DNA of 64,000 nucleotides, from the NCBI GenBank assembly GCA_037953625.1, contig CM075655.1, positions 82,487,501 to 82,551,500 on the forward strand. The letters are read 5' to 3'. The stretch is from Crotalaria pallida. Lineage: Eukaryota; Streptophyta; Magnoliopsida; Fabales; Fabaceae. Within the stretch, counting starts at the first letter, position 1, and each line of letters begins with the position of its first letter. Below the pieces are notes generated by a model. It had not been told where the DNA came from and did no database searches. It worked only from the letters and a program-made list of their open reading frames with translations. The position numbers and the translations under genes are program-made. This document shows positions 1-11,509 of this stretch, in pieces.

Positions 1-895
1 CCACAATCTCCTCACAATTCCTAAGTTCTGCTCCCAGTCACGATTTCCAGCGACAGAGTCCAAAAACCACCAAATTTGACATAGTAATTGGCCAAATAAA
101 TTGGGGAAAACGATTAGAACTCAATCTAGGTAACATGCACTAAGAGATAGAAGAGATTTGAGGCTTAATGGTGGACTGTACTTACCAAAATCAAAGCTGA
201 AATCCAGCTTCCAGAACAAGAACACAGAACTCAGTCCCCAACTCTTAGCTTCCAAGATCGATTCCTCCTCCCACACGAACACTCAGCTCACAAGATGTAT
301 ATCACTGAAAAGCCCTTGATTCAAGCTTTTCAAAAGTGTATGTTTCGCTCTCTAACTCTCAAGGAAGAAGATGAATTTCCCTGAACAAAACAGAAACCCT
401 AACAACCCTTCTCAACCCAAAATCAGCAGAATCAACCCCCAATTCCTCAGAAATTCAACAATTTATAGACCAACAGGAGTAGCATGCACGTTGACGCGTG
501 TTTTCCACTGGGTTTAAGCTGTATTCGTGGCGATTAATCGAATTAATCAAGTGATTACTCATCAATTTCCACTAACCTAGTTTCTGGGTTCATAGTCTAA
601 CCGGTTACAAGGCATTACTAACCGGTTAGATCAGTACTAAATTTAAAAATTAATATTTTTAAATCTTTCCCTCCAAGAACTTTTTCAATATTACATTTAG
701 GTCCTAATCTAGGGACTAAAATGCAATATTCTTATATTTTGCATTTATTTGCCATATAATAATATTTCAACTAATTTTTATATTTTAGGCTAATTAAATA
801 TAAACCATAAACTTGGAAATTCATATAAATTAATAGTAAAACTTTTATTATTAATTTTCCTTATTATTCGGGAGTCGAAAATTAGGGGTGTTACA
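1..895 (-). repeat. 3' LTR of A1 (partial)
   Basis: Starts on the minus strand at 895 with TGTAACACCCC, immediately after the polypurine tract, and runs off the window. It matches 8131-9029 with scattered substitutions and one 3-base indel (AACAAGAACAC against AACAAGAAGAACAC). It contains one CCGG palindrome pair at 598-628. No ORF is visible in this part. Confidence 0.93.
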
Positions 896-934
896 CTACT
901 CCCCCACTTAAAAGGAATTTCGTCCCCGAAATTC
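896..934 (-). promoter_or_regulatory. Polypurine tract and adjacent hairpin of A1
   Basis: Read on the minus strand, a purine run (AAGTGGGGGAG) lies just before the 3' LTR and would prime plus-strand synthesis. Immediately before it, 915-934 is an inverted repeat with 8-bp arms GAATTTCG/CGAAATTC and loop GGGA. The same arms occur at the same place in elements C and D. Confidence 0.85.
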
Positions 935-938
935 TAAC

Positions 939-3900
939 TTACAAAAACAACTCCGGATACTCTTGACGCATCTTTTCCTCTAATTCCCACTAGTTTCAGA
1001 CACGTCAGCATTTTCCCATATGACTTTTACTAAAGGTATCTCCTTTCCCCTGAGTTGCTTAACTTCACGATCCTCTATCTTAACTGGTTTGGTCTCAAAG
1101 GTAAGGTTTTCCTTTAAAGTTAGGTCATCAGGTTGGAGTTTTAAAATAACTGATGGATCATGCACATACTTCTTCAGTTGCGAAACGTGAAAGACGTTGT
1201 GCAAATTGGATAGAGAGGGTGGTAAAGCTAGTTGGTAAGGAACAGGACCGACTCTCTTAAGGATTTGATATGGACCTATACACTTAGGCGAAAGTTTTTG
1301 AGTTCTCAAGGCTCTACTAATTCCTTTCATCGGAACTATCCGAAGAAACACATGATCGCCTTCCGAAAACTCTAATGGTTTTCTCCTCCTATCAGCGTAA
1401 CTCTTCTGCCGACTCTGAGCCGCTTTCATCTTTTCTTGAACCATCCTAATCTTCTCAGATGTCTGCTGTATCATTTCCGGTCCAACCGTTAAATTCTCCC
1501 CCACTTGGAACCAACATAGCGGGGTTTGACACTTCCTTCCATACAACGCCTCAAACGGTGCCATCCCGGTGCTCGCATGATAGCTGTTGTTGTACGTGAA
1601 TTCTTCAAGAGGTAGCACTTGATCCCAACTTCCTTGTTCTTCAAGTGCACAAGCCCGCAACACATCTTCCAAAGACTGAATCGTTCTCTCCGTCTGGCCA
1701 TCACTCTGTGGATGATACGCAGAACTCAATTTCAATCTCGTTCCCATAGCATCATGTAAACTTTGCTAGAATTGCGAAGAAAATCTGGGATCTCGATCCG
1801 ACACAATACTCGAAGGTACTCCGTGAAGACGAACTACCTCCTTAATATAGATCTGGGTAAGCTTGTTCAAAGAATAGCGCATATTGATCGGAACGAAATG
1901 CGCCAACTTGGTCAACCTCTCCACAATCACCCAGATTGCGTCATGATTTGCTACTGTCCTTGGCAAACCAGACACAAAATCCATTGAAATGCTATCCCAC
2001 TTCCATTGGGGAATACTCAAAGGTTGCAAATGTCCTCCTGGTTTCTGATGTTCTACCTTAGCTTTTTGACAAATCAAGCATGCCGCCACATATTCTGCAA
2101 CATCCTTTTTCAATCCAGACCACCAAAACATCTTTTTCAGATACTGATACATTTTGGTTGATCCAGGATGCATACTCATCCGACTCTTATGTGCTTCATC
2201 AAGAATTAATCTTCTAACCTCCTGATCTCTTGGTATACAAATCCTTGTCCTAAAACGAAGGATTCCATCCAACCCAATCTTGAAACCAGGTTCCTTCCCT
2301 TCTGAACCTAATCTCATCTTTTCCATCAATTCTCCATCCGCTTGTTGCAACTCCCGAATTCTTTCCAAGAACTCATTTGTGATCTGCAACATCCCTAACT
2401 TGATACTTGTTGGCTCCACTTGTGTCAACAGGCTCAAATCTCTGAATTCCTCAATCAACGCTGCTTCCTTAACCATCATTGCACTTATGTGAATTGCTTT
2501 TCGACTCAAAGCATCTGCAACCACATTTGCTTTACCCGGACGATAGTGGAGTTTAAAGTCATAATCTTTCAAAAACTCCATCCACCTTCTTTGCCTCATG
2601 TTCCACTCTTTCTGGTCGAACAGATATTTCAAACTCTTATGGTCACTAAATACTGGAAACGTAGTGCCATAGAGATGATGTCTCCATATCTTTAAGGCAA
2701 ACACGATCGCAGCCAATTCCAAATCGTGTGTCGGGTAATTCACCTCATGATTCTTCAATTGTTGTGATGCATAAGCCACTACTCTTCCTTCTTGCATCAA
2801 TACACAACCCAGTCCTTGCTTAGATGCATCACAATACACTTCAAAGATTTTGTGAGGATCAGATAAGATTAACACAGGAGACGATGTTAACCTTTCCTTC
2901 AACTCACGGAAACTAACTTCACACCGATCGTCCCACTCGAACGGTTGATCTTTCCGAGTCAACATGGTCAAAGGCAATGCAATCTTGGAAAATCCTTCTA
3001 TGAACCGACGATAGTATCCAGCCAGCCCTAAGAAACTTCTCACCTCAGTCACAGTCTTAGGTTGTTCCCAGCTCAGCACTGAACTTACTTTTGCTGGATC
3101 CACCGCAATTCCTTCTTTAGAGATTACATGCCCCAAAAACTTCACTTCATTCAACCAAAACTCACATTTCGTAAGTTTGGCATATAATTGCTTCTCCTTC
3201 AGGACTTTTAACACAATCCTGAGATGCTCCTCATGCTCTTCCGGATTCTTAGAATAGACCAGAATATCGTCAATAAACACCACCACAAATAAATCCAGGT
3301 ATGGACTAAAGATCCGGTTCATATAATCCATGAAGATAGCAGGTGCATTAGTCAATCCGAACAGCATCACAACATACTCATAATGACCGTATCGAGATCG
3401 AAATGCAGTCTTGGGTATATCCTCCTCCTTTATCCTGATCTGATGATAACCCGATCTCAGATCAATCTTGGAAAATACTGCAGCTCCCCTAACTTGATCC
3501 ATAAGGTCATCAATCCTTGGCAAAGGGTACTTATTCTTAATGGTGACCTTATTCAACTGCCTGTAGTCTACACACATTCTCATACTTCCATCCTTCTTCT
3601 TTACAAACAGTAATGGAGCTCCCCAAGTCGAAACGCTTGGCGTGATCATCTGTTTCTGCAGCAATTCCTCTATCTGCTTCTTCATTTCTGCCATCTCTGG
3701 TGGTGCCATCCTATAAGGAGCAATAGAGATGGGACCAGCTCTAGGGACTAAATCAATCCCAAACTCTATCTCTCGCTTCGGAGGTAATCCTGGTATCTCT
3801 TCAGGAAATACTTCCGGAAATTCCCTCACCACAGGAATCTCTTCTATCGGCATCGACTCTTCTTCCCCAGTAGCAGAGAACAAACACATATAACCCTCAG

Positions 3901-5278
3901 GTTCAAGGGTCCTATATTGAATTGTCTTTTCCTCACAATTGATGATCACTTGGTTCTTCATCAACCAATCCATACCCAAGATCACATCCAATTGTAACTT
4001 AGGAAGACAAACCAAATCTACCTTGGAAAGACGACCCAAAATTTCCACATTACACCCTAAACAGACTTTAGCGGTAAAAATCGGTATTCCAGTAGGGGTA
4101 TCTATACTAAGATAGCAAGGTGAATCGGAAACAACAAGATTCAGCCTATTTACACATTCAGGAGAAACAAAAGAATGTGTAGCTCCAGAATCAAACATGA
4201 TTTTGCAAGGTTGATTATTAAGCAGAAAATTACCTTGCACGAGATTTGGGGTTTGGGTTGCTTCATTACCACTCAGGGTAAACACTCTTCCTTGCACCAC
4301 ATTCTTGCTAGCAGATCCCTTTGCATCATCTTTTGCAGACTCCTTGCATTCACGAGCAAAATGATCTTGCTTTCCACACTTGAAACATCCTCCTGTGGAC
4401 CAGCAGAATTGACCATGATTATAACGCCTACACTTCTCGCAATAAGGAGCATTATCGCGAGACTTGTTCTTGTTATCAATCACAGCTTTGCCCTTGCCTT
4501 TGTTCTTCTGAGAATATGGACCATTACTCCGATGATCAAACCTCTTATTCCTCTGTGGTCCATAGTTCTGTCCAACCCCTTTCCCTTGACTTTCAATCAA
4601 CTCAGCCTTCTTGTCATCCTCATACATTCTGCACATATCCACAAGTGCAGGGAAACTCTGTATCCTCTGATAACTGAAAATAGACTTCAGCTTCGGTCTC
4701 AGTCCACCTTCAAACTTAACACACTTGCTTCTTTCGTCAGGGTTATTTAAGTAGTAGGGAGAATATTTCATCAGTTCCTCAAATCTGGCAGCATATTCTC
4801 CTACACTCATATCCCCCTGCTTCAATTGCATGAATTCCACTTCCTTCTTTCTCCTTAAATCTTCTGGAAAGTATTTATTGAGAAATTTCTCCATAAACAC
4901 TCCCCAGTTGATTGCCCTCCTTTCAAAATTCAGCAATTGGACAGTGTGGTCCCACCAGTTTTCAGCTTCCCCATGGAGCATGTAAACTGCATAGGTTACT
5001 TTCTGTTCATCAGAACAATCCAAAGTTCGGAAAATCTTGTTGATCTCGTACAACCACTTGTTTGCCTCGTCAGGTTTGTATACTCCTTCAAACCTTGGTG
5101 GATTGCACTTCCTGAACTCCGACAGAGTCTTAGCATCATGATTCGCCATGTTGCCAACAGGTGGGTTACCAACTCGCCCTTGAGATGGCTGCTGTCGCTG
5201 TTGCTGCTGCATGCCTTCCAGCACAGTCGTGATTCGTTCTAACATTTCGTTCGTAATATTTCTATTTCTGGTTGCCAT
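939..5278 (-). pseudogene. gag-pol polyprotein of A1, broken by one stop and one frameshift
   Basis: Retrotransposon polyprotein for the capsid and the enzymes of reverse transcription and integration. From the ATG at 5278 the frame is open for 1170 codons. In order: retrotransposon gag domain (about residues 55-160); CCHC knuckle C298-C301-H306-C311; aspartic protease motif D363-S-G-A; ILGMDW near 433; RT with FIDD at 668-671; RNase H (about 795-880); integrase zinc-binding region; and the first part of the integrase core. A TAG at 1766-1768 interrupts the integrase just after the SDRDPRF segment. It sits where element C has a TGG, so it looks like a point mutation. The frame then stays open to about 995. 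There a one-base loss near 990-995 shifts it, giving an early stop at 980, whereas the original frame would end at 939-941. The C-terminus resembles the degenerate chromodomain of Tekay-type elements. Not expected to give active integrase. Confidence 0.92.
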
Positions 5279-5417
5279 AGAAAGACCTGCACTATGGGCT
5301 TTGGGTCACTAAAAAGGTCTTTGAACATAAATGCTACTAACTTACTCAAAACATATTCAATTAACATTGAATACCATACTTAGCTGCATCATTGGGGCCA
5401 TGAGGGACAGGACCAAT

Positions 5418-5429
5418 GCTCTGATACCA
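5418..5429 (-). promoter_or_regulatory. Primer-binding site of A1 (tRNA-Met type)
   Basis: Minus-strand TGGTATCAGAGC, the usual plant initiator-tRNA-Met primer site, seven bases inside the 5' LTR end at 5437. It fixes the LTR boundary and shows the LTR is about 3.6 kb long. Confidence 0.92.
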
Positions 5430-5807
5430 CCACAGGTGTGACACCCTCTTTTAAATATCTCGAAAATAATAAATATTTCCAATATAACATACTTGCTATC
5501 AAACATTAGGACTAGAAAATTTTTCCTTTTTAATTGATACTTGCTCAATCATAAACACTTTTAATCGGAACAAACATTTGAATTCGGCTTAATAATACCT
5601 TAATTACAAAAGGCTCTCGAGACAATGTTTTTCTAATATAATAAAACATTTTCATAGTATTCCTTGAAAAGTACTATTGTCTCTTGAATTTGATCGAGTG
5701 CATAGATTATGAACTTATCGCCGAATCCTTTTTACGTTAAAATCAGAGTATGCGGAAGTAAAAGTAATACTTGTGGGGCACTACTGAGGTAAATAAAACA
5801 TCATATG

Positions 5808-5831
5808 CATATATATATATATATATATATG
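5808..5831. repeat. AT microsatellite in A1 LTR
   Basis: A run of (AT)n near the 3' end of the LTR. A longer (AT)n run lies at the matching place in A2 (37209-37240). Confidence 0.9.
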
Positions 5832-6091
5832 TGTGTCAAGATAAAAACCCCACCAGTATCATCAGTAGCAAGTAACATAATTCGAGATAGCAAGAGTTTA
5901 TAAAAACCTATACAACCCAGCTGCATAAAATAAAACCTCACTCTAAGACCTCTCAAAATATATACAATATATCACATAATCCCAAAATAGAAGTCCCAGA
6001 GCAGTTCATCCGTGTCCTCAGCAGCTCCTCAGATCCTCCACAGCTCTATCCCTAGGATCTAGGATCTAAGACATCCACGCTATGCAGGCTC

Positions 6092-6565
6092 CTATGAACC
6101 AGCGGGTCCACCTCTAGCAGAAACAGTCGGCTGGACATGTACCTCCTCCTCGCTCTCATCCTCCACGGGGTCCTCCTCGACCTCGCCTGATTGGGTAGAG
6201 ACCCCACCACTGGGTCTAGGATCTGCAGAAGCAGTCCTCTCGAAATCAGTCGGACCAGGAGAAGGAGTCTCCTCAGTAACAACTCTATGGGAGGAAGGAT
6301 GAGAACGAGTGACAGCTCTAAAACGAAAACTATGAAAACGACGCACAGGTCGAGCCGGGGGTGGTCCTCTATATGTATAAAAGGGTGGAACGTGCATAGT
6401 GTAGACTAAAGGGATCCTAAATCGACGAGGTCGCACTCGCACCAGAGGGTTAGGGTGGTAGAGAGTAATCTCCACCTCCCCCTCAAAAGTGGCACGGTGC
6501 TCCTCATACGTCCATATGCCACTAGGGATAGGGCGTATCTCGATGCAAGCTAGGTATCTGGCCAT
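6092..6565 (-). CDS. LTR-encoded ORF of A1, 157 aa, unknown function
   Basis: I do not recognise this protein. The first 61 residues hold an Arg/Pro/His-rich block (MAR, CxExRP, HRATxEG, HPNP, RIPxVYxMHxPP). A Pro/Arg/Ser-rich middle and an acidic tail (EVEEDPVEDESEEE) follow. No signal peptide or membrane segment is visible. The ORFs in the C LTRs (28472-28957, 36165-36650) share 36 of the first 61 residues and the same layout, and the split copy in A2 has exactly the same length. The ATG lies three bases after a splice-acceptor-like TTTAG, and a donor-like GGTAAGTA lies upstream in the leader, so it may be the second exon of an LTR-driven transcript. It could be a captured host exon or an accessory leader protein. 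Shared amino-acid positions between diverged families argue against chance. Confidence 0.6.
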   Translation of the reverse strand: MARYLACIEIRPIPSGIWTYEEHRATFEGEVEITLYHPNPLVRVRPRRFRIPLVYTMHVPPFYTYRGPPPARPVRRFHSFRFRAVTRSHPSSHRVVTEETPSPGPTDFERTASADPRPSGGVSTQSGEVEEDPVEDESEEEVHVQPTVSARGGPAGS

Positions 6566-6787
6566 CACCTAAACAGGGCACAGGGAGTAAGTATACACAT
6601 ATACATAATTGATAAAGACTAAAATTACAAACACAAGTATGTCATGGACAGATAACAATGCAAGTACATATGAACACACAAATTTTCAACATTGTATCTC
6701 TTATAATGCAAGTGGCATGATGTATGCTTTTCTATCCACAATCAAGGCCTCTAAAGTCCATCTTGGACGTCCATCCAATACACCCTT

Positions 6788-7008
6788 GTGTTCCCGGAAC
6801 ACTGACATTCGTTCCCAGAACGTAATGCCAAACCATACTTGGATAATAAGAATCACTCCCGGAGTGTGCACCACGTTCCCAGAACGCATACGTACCCAGA
6901 ATGCATAAAAAACTAGGTCCCGGACACTGGCCACATTCCCAGAATGTGTCATCAAGTAGGTTACAATTTGGTACTCCCGGAGTACCCTCCTCATATTCCC
7001 AGAATATG
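6788..7008 (-). repeat. Array of eight YGG-loop hairpins (A1 LTR)
   Basis: Eight short inverted repeats with a three-base loop and arms ending in TC/GA: 6788-6802, 6810-6822, 6854-6866, 6873-6886, 6917-6925 (short arms), 6932-6948, 6970-6986 and 6992-7008. On the sense (minus) strand the loop is TGG or CGG. Arms differ from unit to unit (GTGTTC, CGTTC, CACTC, CACATTC, GGTACTC, CATATTC) but each stays self-complementary. The same order occurs in A2. Confidence 0.85.
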
Positions 7009-7262
7009 ATAAACGTTCCTACCAACCAAACTTCCATACTATATGGATGAACAATTATCAGGGTTGGTTTTATCTTTACATTAATTAATGTGATTTAGAA
7101 ATATTCCAAATTTCCCTTTTGAATGATTCATTTGAGGCATAATCTTTGGCACAAAATTCTTCTTTGAATTATCACCAAAAACATGCTCTTAAGCTTAGAT
7201 TGGGAAAAAGCATATCCAATGGTATTCAAAAACTTAACTTTTTCTTTTTCAGATTCAGGTAC

Positions 7263-7293
7263 TAACCGGTTACAGTTTCAGGCTAACCGGTTA
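7263..7293. repeat. Paired TAACCGGTTA palindromes (A1 LTR)
   Basis: Two exact 10-bp palindromes at 7263-7272 and 7284-7293, centres 21 bp apart. Equivalent pairs occur in every A-type LTR. Confidence 0.9.
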
Positions 7294-7642
7294 GAATTAC
7301 AGACCTGAACTGTTTACCATTGTAATTCAGAAAAACCCTTTTTCTTGAATTCTCTACCTAATCCATAAACAACTTTTAACATTGTTTTACACCTCAAAAA
7401 CCACTATTTATATCATTCAAAAGTCTAAATCACATTTCATTATCCAATGAGCATAATTTCCTCTTGAAATTATCTCATTACATTAAGGTATTAACTCTTT
7501 AACTGCAATCTGAACTATAACAGTGAAATCAACTTGTTTTTCATATTGTTTTCCATGAAATTAAGGCCTAGATTTGAGTAGGATTTATAAGACCACAATA
7601 CTGATTTTGTAAACTTATTTTCTTTTGCATTTTTATAGTGTC

Positions 7643-7673
7643 TAACCGGTTACGAATATCGAGTAACCGGTTA
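7643..7673. repeat. Paired TAACCGGTTA palindromes (A1 LTR)
   Basis: Palindromes at 7643-7652 and 7664-7673, centres 21 bp apart; the spacer differs from the other pairs. Confidence 0.9.
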
Positions 7674-8731
7674 GATTATGCAGTTTGACACTAAAACATG
7701 AGTTTTAACAAACCATTCTCTTCACTACTCAAATCTAACCAAATTTCAACCTTTAACAGAGTTCATATACCTTAAATAAATATGTTTAAGCACAGAAACA
7801 CATATAATTTTGCATGCATTTGGTTTAGTGCATCAAATTGCATAAGAACCCATACAAACACAATTCAATACCTCAAATCACATATTATACATTTAGTTTC
7901 TGATTTCCACATCAAAATCACTTGCATGCATCAATATAAAATTGCTCAAAACAACATTGAGCAGAAATTTGGCCTCCAAGCCTTTGTGCTTCACACACAT
8001 AATGCCCTTTTTGAGTTTTGTTAACTCAAATCCTAAATCACTTGATTTTAGTCTAAATCTAGTATAAGGTAAGCTTCTCCCATACCTCTAAGTTGTTTTT
8101 GATGAGTATAACCTCTGAACTTGCAGAAAATCCACAATCTCCTCACAATTCCTAAGTTCTGCTCCCAGTCACGATTTCCAGCGACAAAGTCCAAAAACCA
8201 CCAAATTTGACATAGTAATTGGCCAAATAAATTGGGGAAAACGATTAGAACTCAATCTAGGTAACATGCACTAAGAGATAGAAGAGATTTGAGGCTTAAT
8301 GGTGGACTGTACTTACCAAAATCAAAGCTGAAATCCAGCTTCCAGAACAAGAAGAACACAGAACTCAGTCCCCAACTCTTAGCTTCCAAGATCGATTCCT
8401 CCTCCCACATGAACACTCAGCTCACAAGATGTATATCACTGAAAAGCCCTTGATTCAAGCTTTTCAAAAGTGTATGTTTCGCTCTCTAACTCTCAAGGAA
8501 GAAGATGAATTTCCCTGAACGAAACAGAAACCCTAACAACCCTTCTCAACCCAAAATCAGCAGAATCAACCCCCAATTCCTCAGAAATTCAACAATTTAT
8601 AGACCAACAGGAGTAGCATGCACGTTGACGCGTGTTTTCCACTGGGTTTAAGCTGTATTCGTGGCGATTAATCGAATTAATCAAGTGATTACTCATCAAT
8701 TTCCACTAACCCAGTTTCTGGGTTCATCGTC

Positions 8732-8762
8732 TAACCGGTTACAGGGCATTACTAACCGGTTA
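8732..8762. repeat. Paired TAACCGGTTA palindromes upstream of TATA (A1 5' LTR)
   Basis: Palindromes at 8732-8741 and 8753-8762, centres 21 bp apart, about 130 bp upstream of the minus-strand TATA-like box at 8595-8601. The 3' LTR copy is at 598-628. Confidence 0.9.
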
Positions 8763-9029
8763 GATCAGTACTAAATTTAAAAATTAATATTTTTAAATCT
8801 TTCCCTCCAAGAACTTTTTCAATATTACATTTAGGTCCTAATCCAGGGACTAAAATGCAATATTCTTATATTTTGCATTTATTTGCCATATAAAAATATT
8901 TCAACTAATTTTTATATTTTAGGCTAATTAAATACAAACCATAAACTTGGAAATTCATATAAATTAATAATAAAACTTTTATTATTAATTTTCCTTATTA
9001 TTCGGGAGACGAAAATTAGGGGTGTTACA

Positions 9030-9661
9030 AAATGTCCCAAAAAAATGTGGAAGTATTTACAACATATCTTTAAAGCGCAAAGAACTAGAAACGTATATAA
9101 TGCCATTGTTAAAATTCGGATGGTGCTTCATACCTACAATGTCTTTCGATACTATTTTAGCTCGATTTATGTTTCTTGAGTCCAAATTAGCAATAAATAT
9201 GGCCTCACGACTTTGACTATGATACAATGATGCTATTTTTTTGGCGTCTCTTCTGCCATTTTGTTTAGATATTAATAACTCTTTCGAGGATAAAATATAC
9301 AATTCAAATATGCATTAAATATTTTTTTTAGAATGATAGTTATAATTAAGATTTAAAAAAAGGTAACGTGGCTATTTACCAGCAAATTAAATACACGTAA
9401 CATCACACCTCACGCCTTTTTAATAAAAATACATGATATATGAAAATTAATTTAGATATCTTAAAAGAAATAGCAACACTAGGATTTAAGTTAGTTGCTT
9501 CCAGAGAGGATAGTGTAAAAATTGGAAATGGATAAAGATTGCACGAGGCAATTTCTCCAACATTAGCCTAGAGTTTATCCATTCTTATAAGTGTTTTCCA
9601 TAATTACCAACTTGAGCATCCATGTTTAGTATCGACGATAATTTTAATTGATTTATCTTCC
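9030..9661. other. Host DNA upstream of the beta-galactosidase copy
   Basis: AT-rich unique-looking sequence between element A1 and the beta-galactosidase. An 81-codon minus-strand ORF (9057-9302) has no features I recognise and may be chance. No RNA gene or repeat is visible. Confidence 0.5.
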
Positions 9662-9668
9662 TATATAA
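9662..9668 (+). promoter_or_regulatory. Candidate TATA box of the beta-galactosidase copy
   Basis: TATATAA, 55 bases before the ATG at 9723, in a plausible core-promoter position. If real, the copy landed near or kept a promoter. Confidence 0.45.
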
Positions 9669-11509
9669 ACTCCGAGCTTTATTTCAATGAAGTAAAGATT
9701 GAATATACACAATACGTTTACAATGAGTTCTTATTCATGGATCGGGATTCTTTTATTGGGATTAGCTTTGCTTCGCTCATGCTCTTCAGCAGAGGTTACT
9801 TATGATTCGAATGCTCTCATTATTAATGGACAAAGACGCATCATTTTTTCTAGTGCCGTCCATTATCCACGAAGCACAGTGGAAATGTGGCCCGACATCA
9901 TTCAAAAAGCCAAGGACGGAGGGCTTGATGCCATTGAAACATACATATTCTGGGACCGCCATGAACCTGTTCGGCGTGCATATGACTTCTCAGGAAATTT
10001 GGATTTTATCAAATTTCTCAAGTTAATCCAGGATGCCGGCTTGTTCGTCATTCTAAGGATTGGTCCTTATGTTTGTGCTGAATGGAACTACGGAGGCTTC
10101 CCATTGTGGCTACACAATATTCCTGGCATCGTGCTGAGAACAGATAACCCAATTTACAAGAATGAAATGCAAGTTATCACTACAAAGATTGTGAACATGG
10201 CCAAAGAAGCAAAGTTGTTTGCATCACAAGGAGGACCTATTATCCTTGCTCAGATTGAGAATGAATATGGAAATGTCATGGGCGATTTCAAAGATCCAGT
10301 GAAGACTAGTGCTTATATCAAATGGTGTGCACAAATGGCTGTAGCGCAAAATATTGGTGTCCCATGGATCATGTGCCAGCAAAGTGATGCTCCCCAACCT
10401 ATGATTAACACTTGCAATGGACACTATTGCGACCAATTCAAACCCAATAACCCCAAAAGTCCCAAAATGTTCACCGAGAATTGGATTGGACGGTTCCAAA
10501 AATGGGGTGAAAAGGCTCCACATAGAACCCCAGAAGATTCAGCTTTTTCAGTTGCTCGCTTTTTCCAAACTGGGGGGATATTAAATAACTACTACATGTA
10601 CCATGGAGGAACCAACTTTGGCCGCACATCGGGAGGTCCATATATAACAACATCTTATGACTATGATGCACCACTTGATGAGTATGGGAATTTGAATCAA
10701 CCCAAATGGGGACATCTGAAGCAACTTCACGCAGCAATAAAATTAGGGGAAAAGATCCTCACTAACGAAACAAGGATCGACAAGGATTTTGGGAATGGAG
10801 TCTGGTCAAAAACATACACCAACAATGCCACGGGAGAAAGATTTTGTTTCTTGAGCAATTCAGACGCTAACAAAGATGCTAATGTTGAATTAATGCAGGA
10901 TGGTAAGTACTTTGTCCCCGCTTGGTCTGTGACCATTCTCGATGGTTGCAATAAAGAAGTTTTTAACACTGCAAAGGTTAACACCCAAACATCGATATTG
11001 GTTAAGAAGAGTGATGATGGAACCACTAATCTCAATTGGTCATGGAAGCCAGAGCCAATTAAAGACACCCTAAAAGGAGAAGGAAAATTCAAGGCACCAC
11101 GGCTTCTCGAGCAAAAGGATCTAACTTTGGATGCCAGTGACTACTTGTGGTACATGACTACTGTCGCTATCAATGACACTACAATTTGGAACAATGCAAC
11201 TCTTCGGGTGGGGACAATGGGCCATACTCTTCATGGTTATGTTAACAAGAGGCGTGTCTGTAACACCCCTAATTTTCGTCTCCCGAGTAATAGGAAATTA
11301 ATAATAAAAGTTTTATTATTTTCCAAGTTTATATTTTGTATTTAATTAGCCTAAAATATAAAGATAGGTTGAAATATTTTTATATGGCAAATAAATGCAA
11401 AATATAAGGATATTGCATTTTGGTCCCTGAATGAGGACTTAAAGGTAATATTAAAAAGTTCTTGGAGGGAAAGATTTAAAAATATTAATTTTTAAATTTT
11501 GTACTAATC

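Larger units (their letters stand above)
1..9029 (-). mobile_element. Ty3/gypsy (chromovirus-like) element A1, nearly complete
   Basis: LTR retrotransposon read on the minus strand. The 5' LTR is 5437-9029. A tRNA-Met-type primer site lies at 5418-5429, a broken gag-pol at 939-5278, a polypurine tract next to 895, and the 3' LTR at 1-895 is cut by the window edge. The LTR starts TGTAACACCCC and ends GTGTCACA on the minus strand. The first 895 bases match 8131-9029 almost base for base, so the two LTRs are close and the insertion fairly recent. The right flank after 9029 is AAATG; the left duplication lies outside the window. Domain order (protease, RT, RNase H, integrase, degenerate chromodomain-like tail) and the purine-rich end next to the 3' LTR fit the Tekay/Del branch of plant chromoviruses. 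Confidence 0.93.
5437..9029 (-). repeat. 5' LTR of A1
   Basis: A 3593-bp LTR bounded by TGTAACACCCC (9029) and GTGTCACA (5437) on the minus strand. It holds a CCGG palindrome pair (8732-8762), a TATA-like box (minus TATAAAT at 8595-8601), two more palindrome pairs (7643-7673, 7263-7293), a hairpin array (6788-7008), an ORF (6092-6565) and an AT microsatellite (5808-5831). The TATA box lies about 430 bases into the LTR, so most of it would be transcribed leader. Confidence 0.92.

Noticed and set aside
4175..4750. 191-codon plus-strand ORF
   Set aside because: Shadow of the A1 gag-pol on the opposite strand; no independent features.
9699..9722. Earlier TTG start for the beta-galactosidase
   Set aside because: Not an ATG. 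The ATG at 9723 begins the signal peptide and lies at a sensible distance from the TATA box.
11259..11345. Continuation of the beta-galactosidase ORF past 11258
   Set aside because: It is read-through into solo LTR A3; the gene resumes at 14663.
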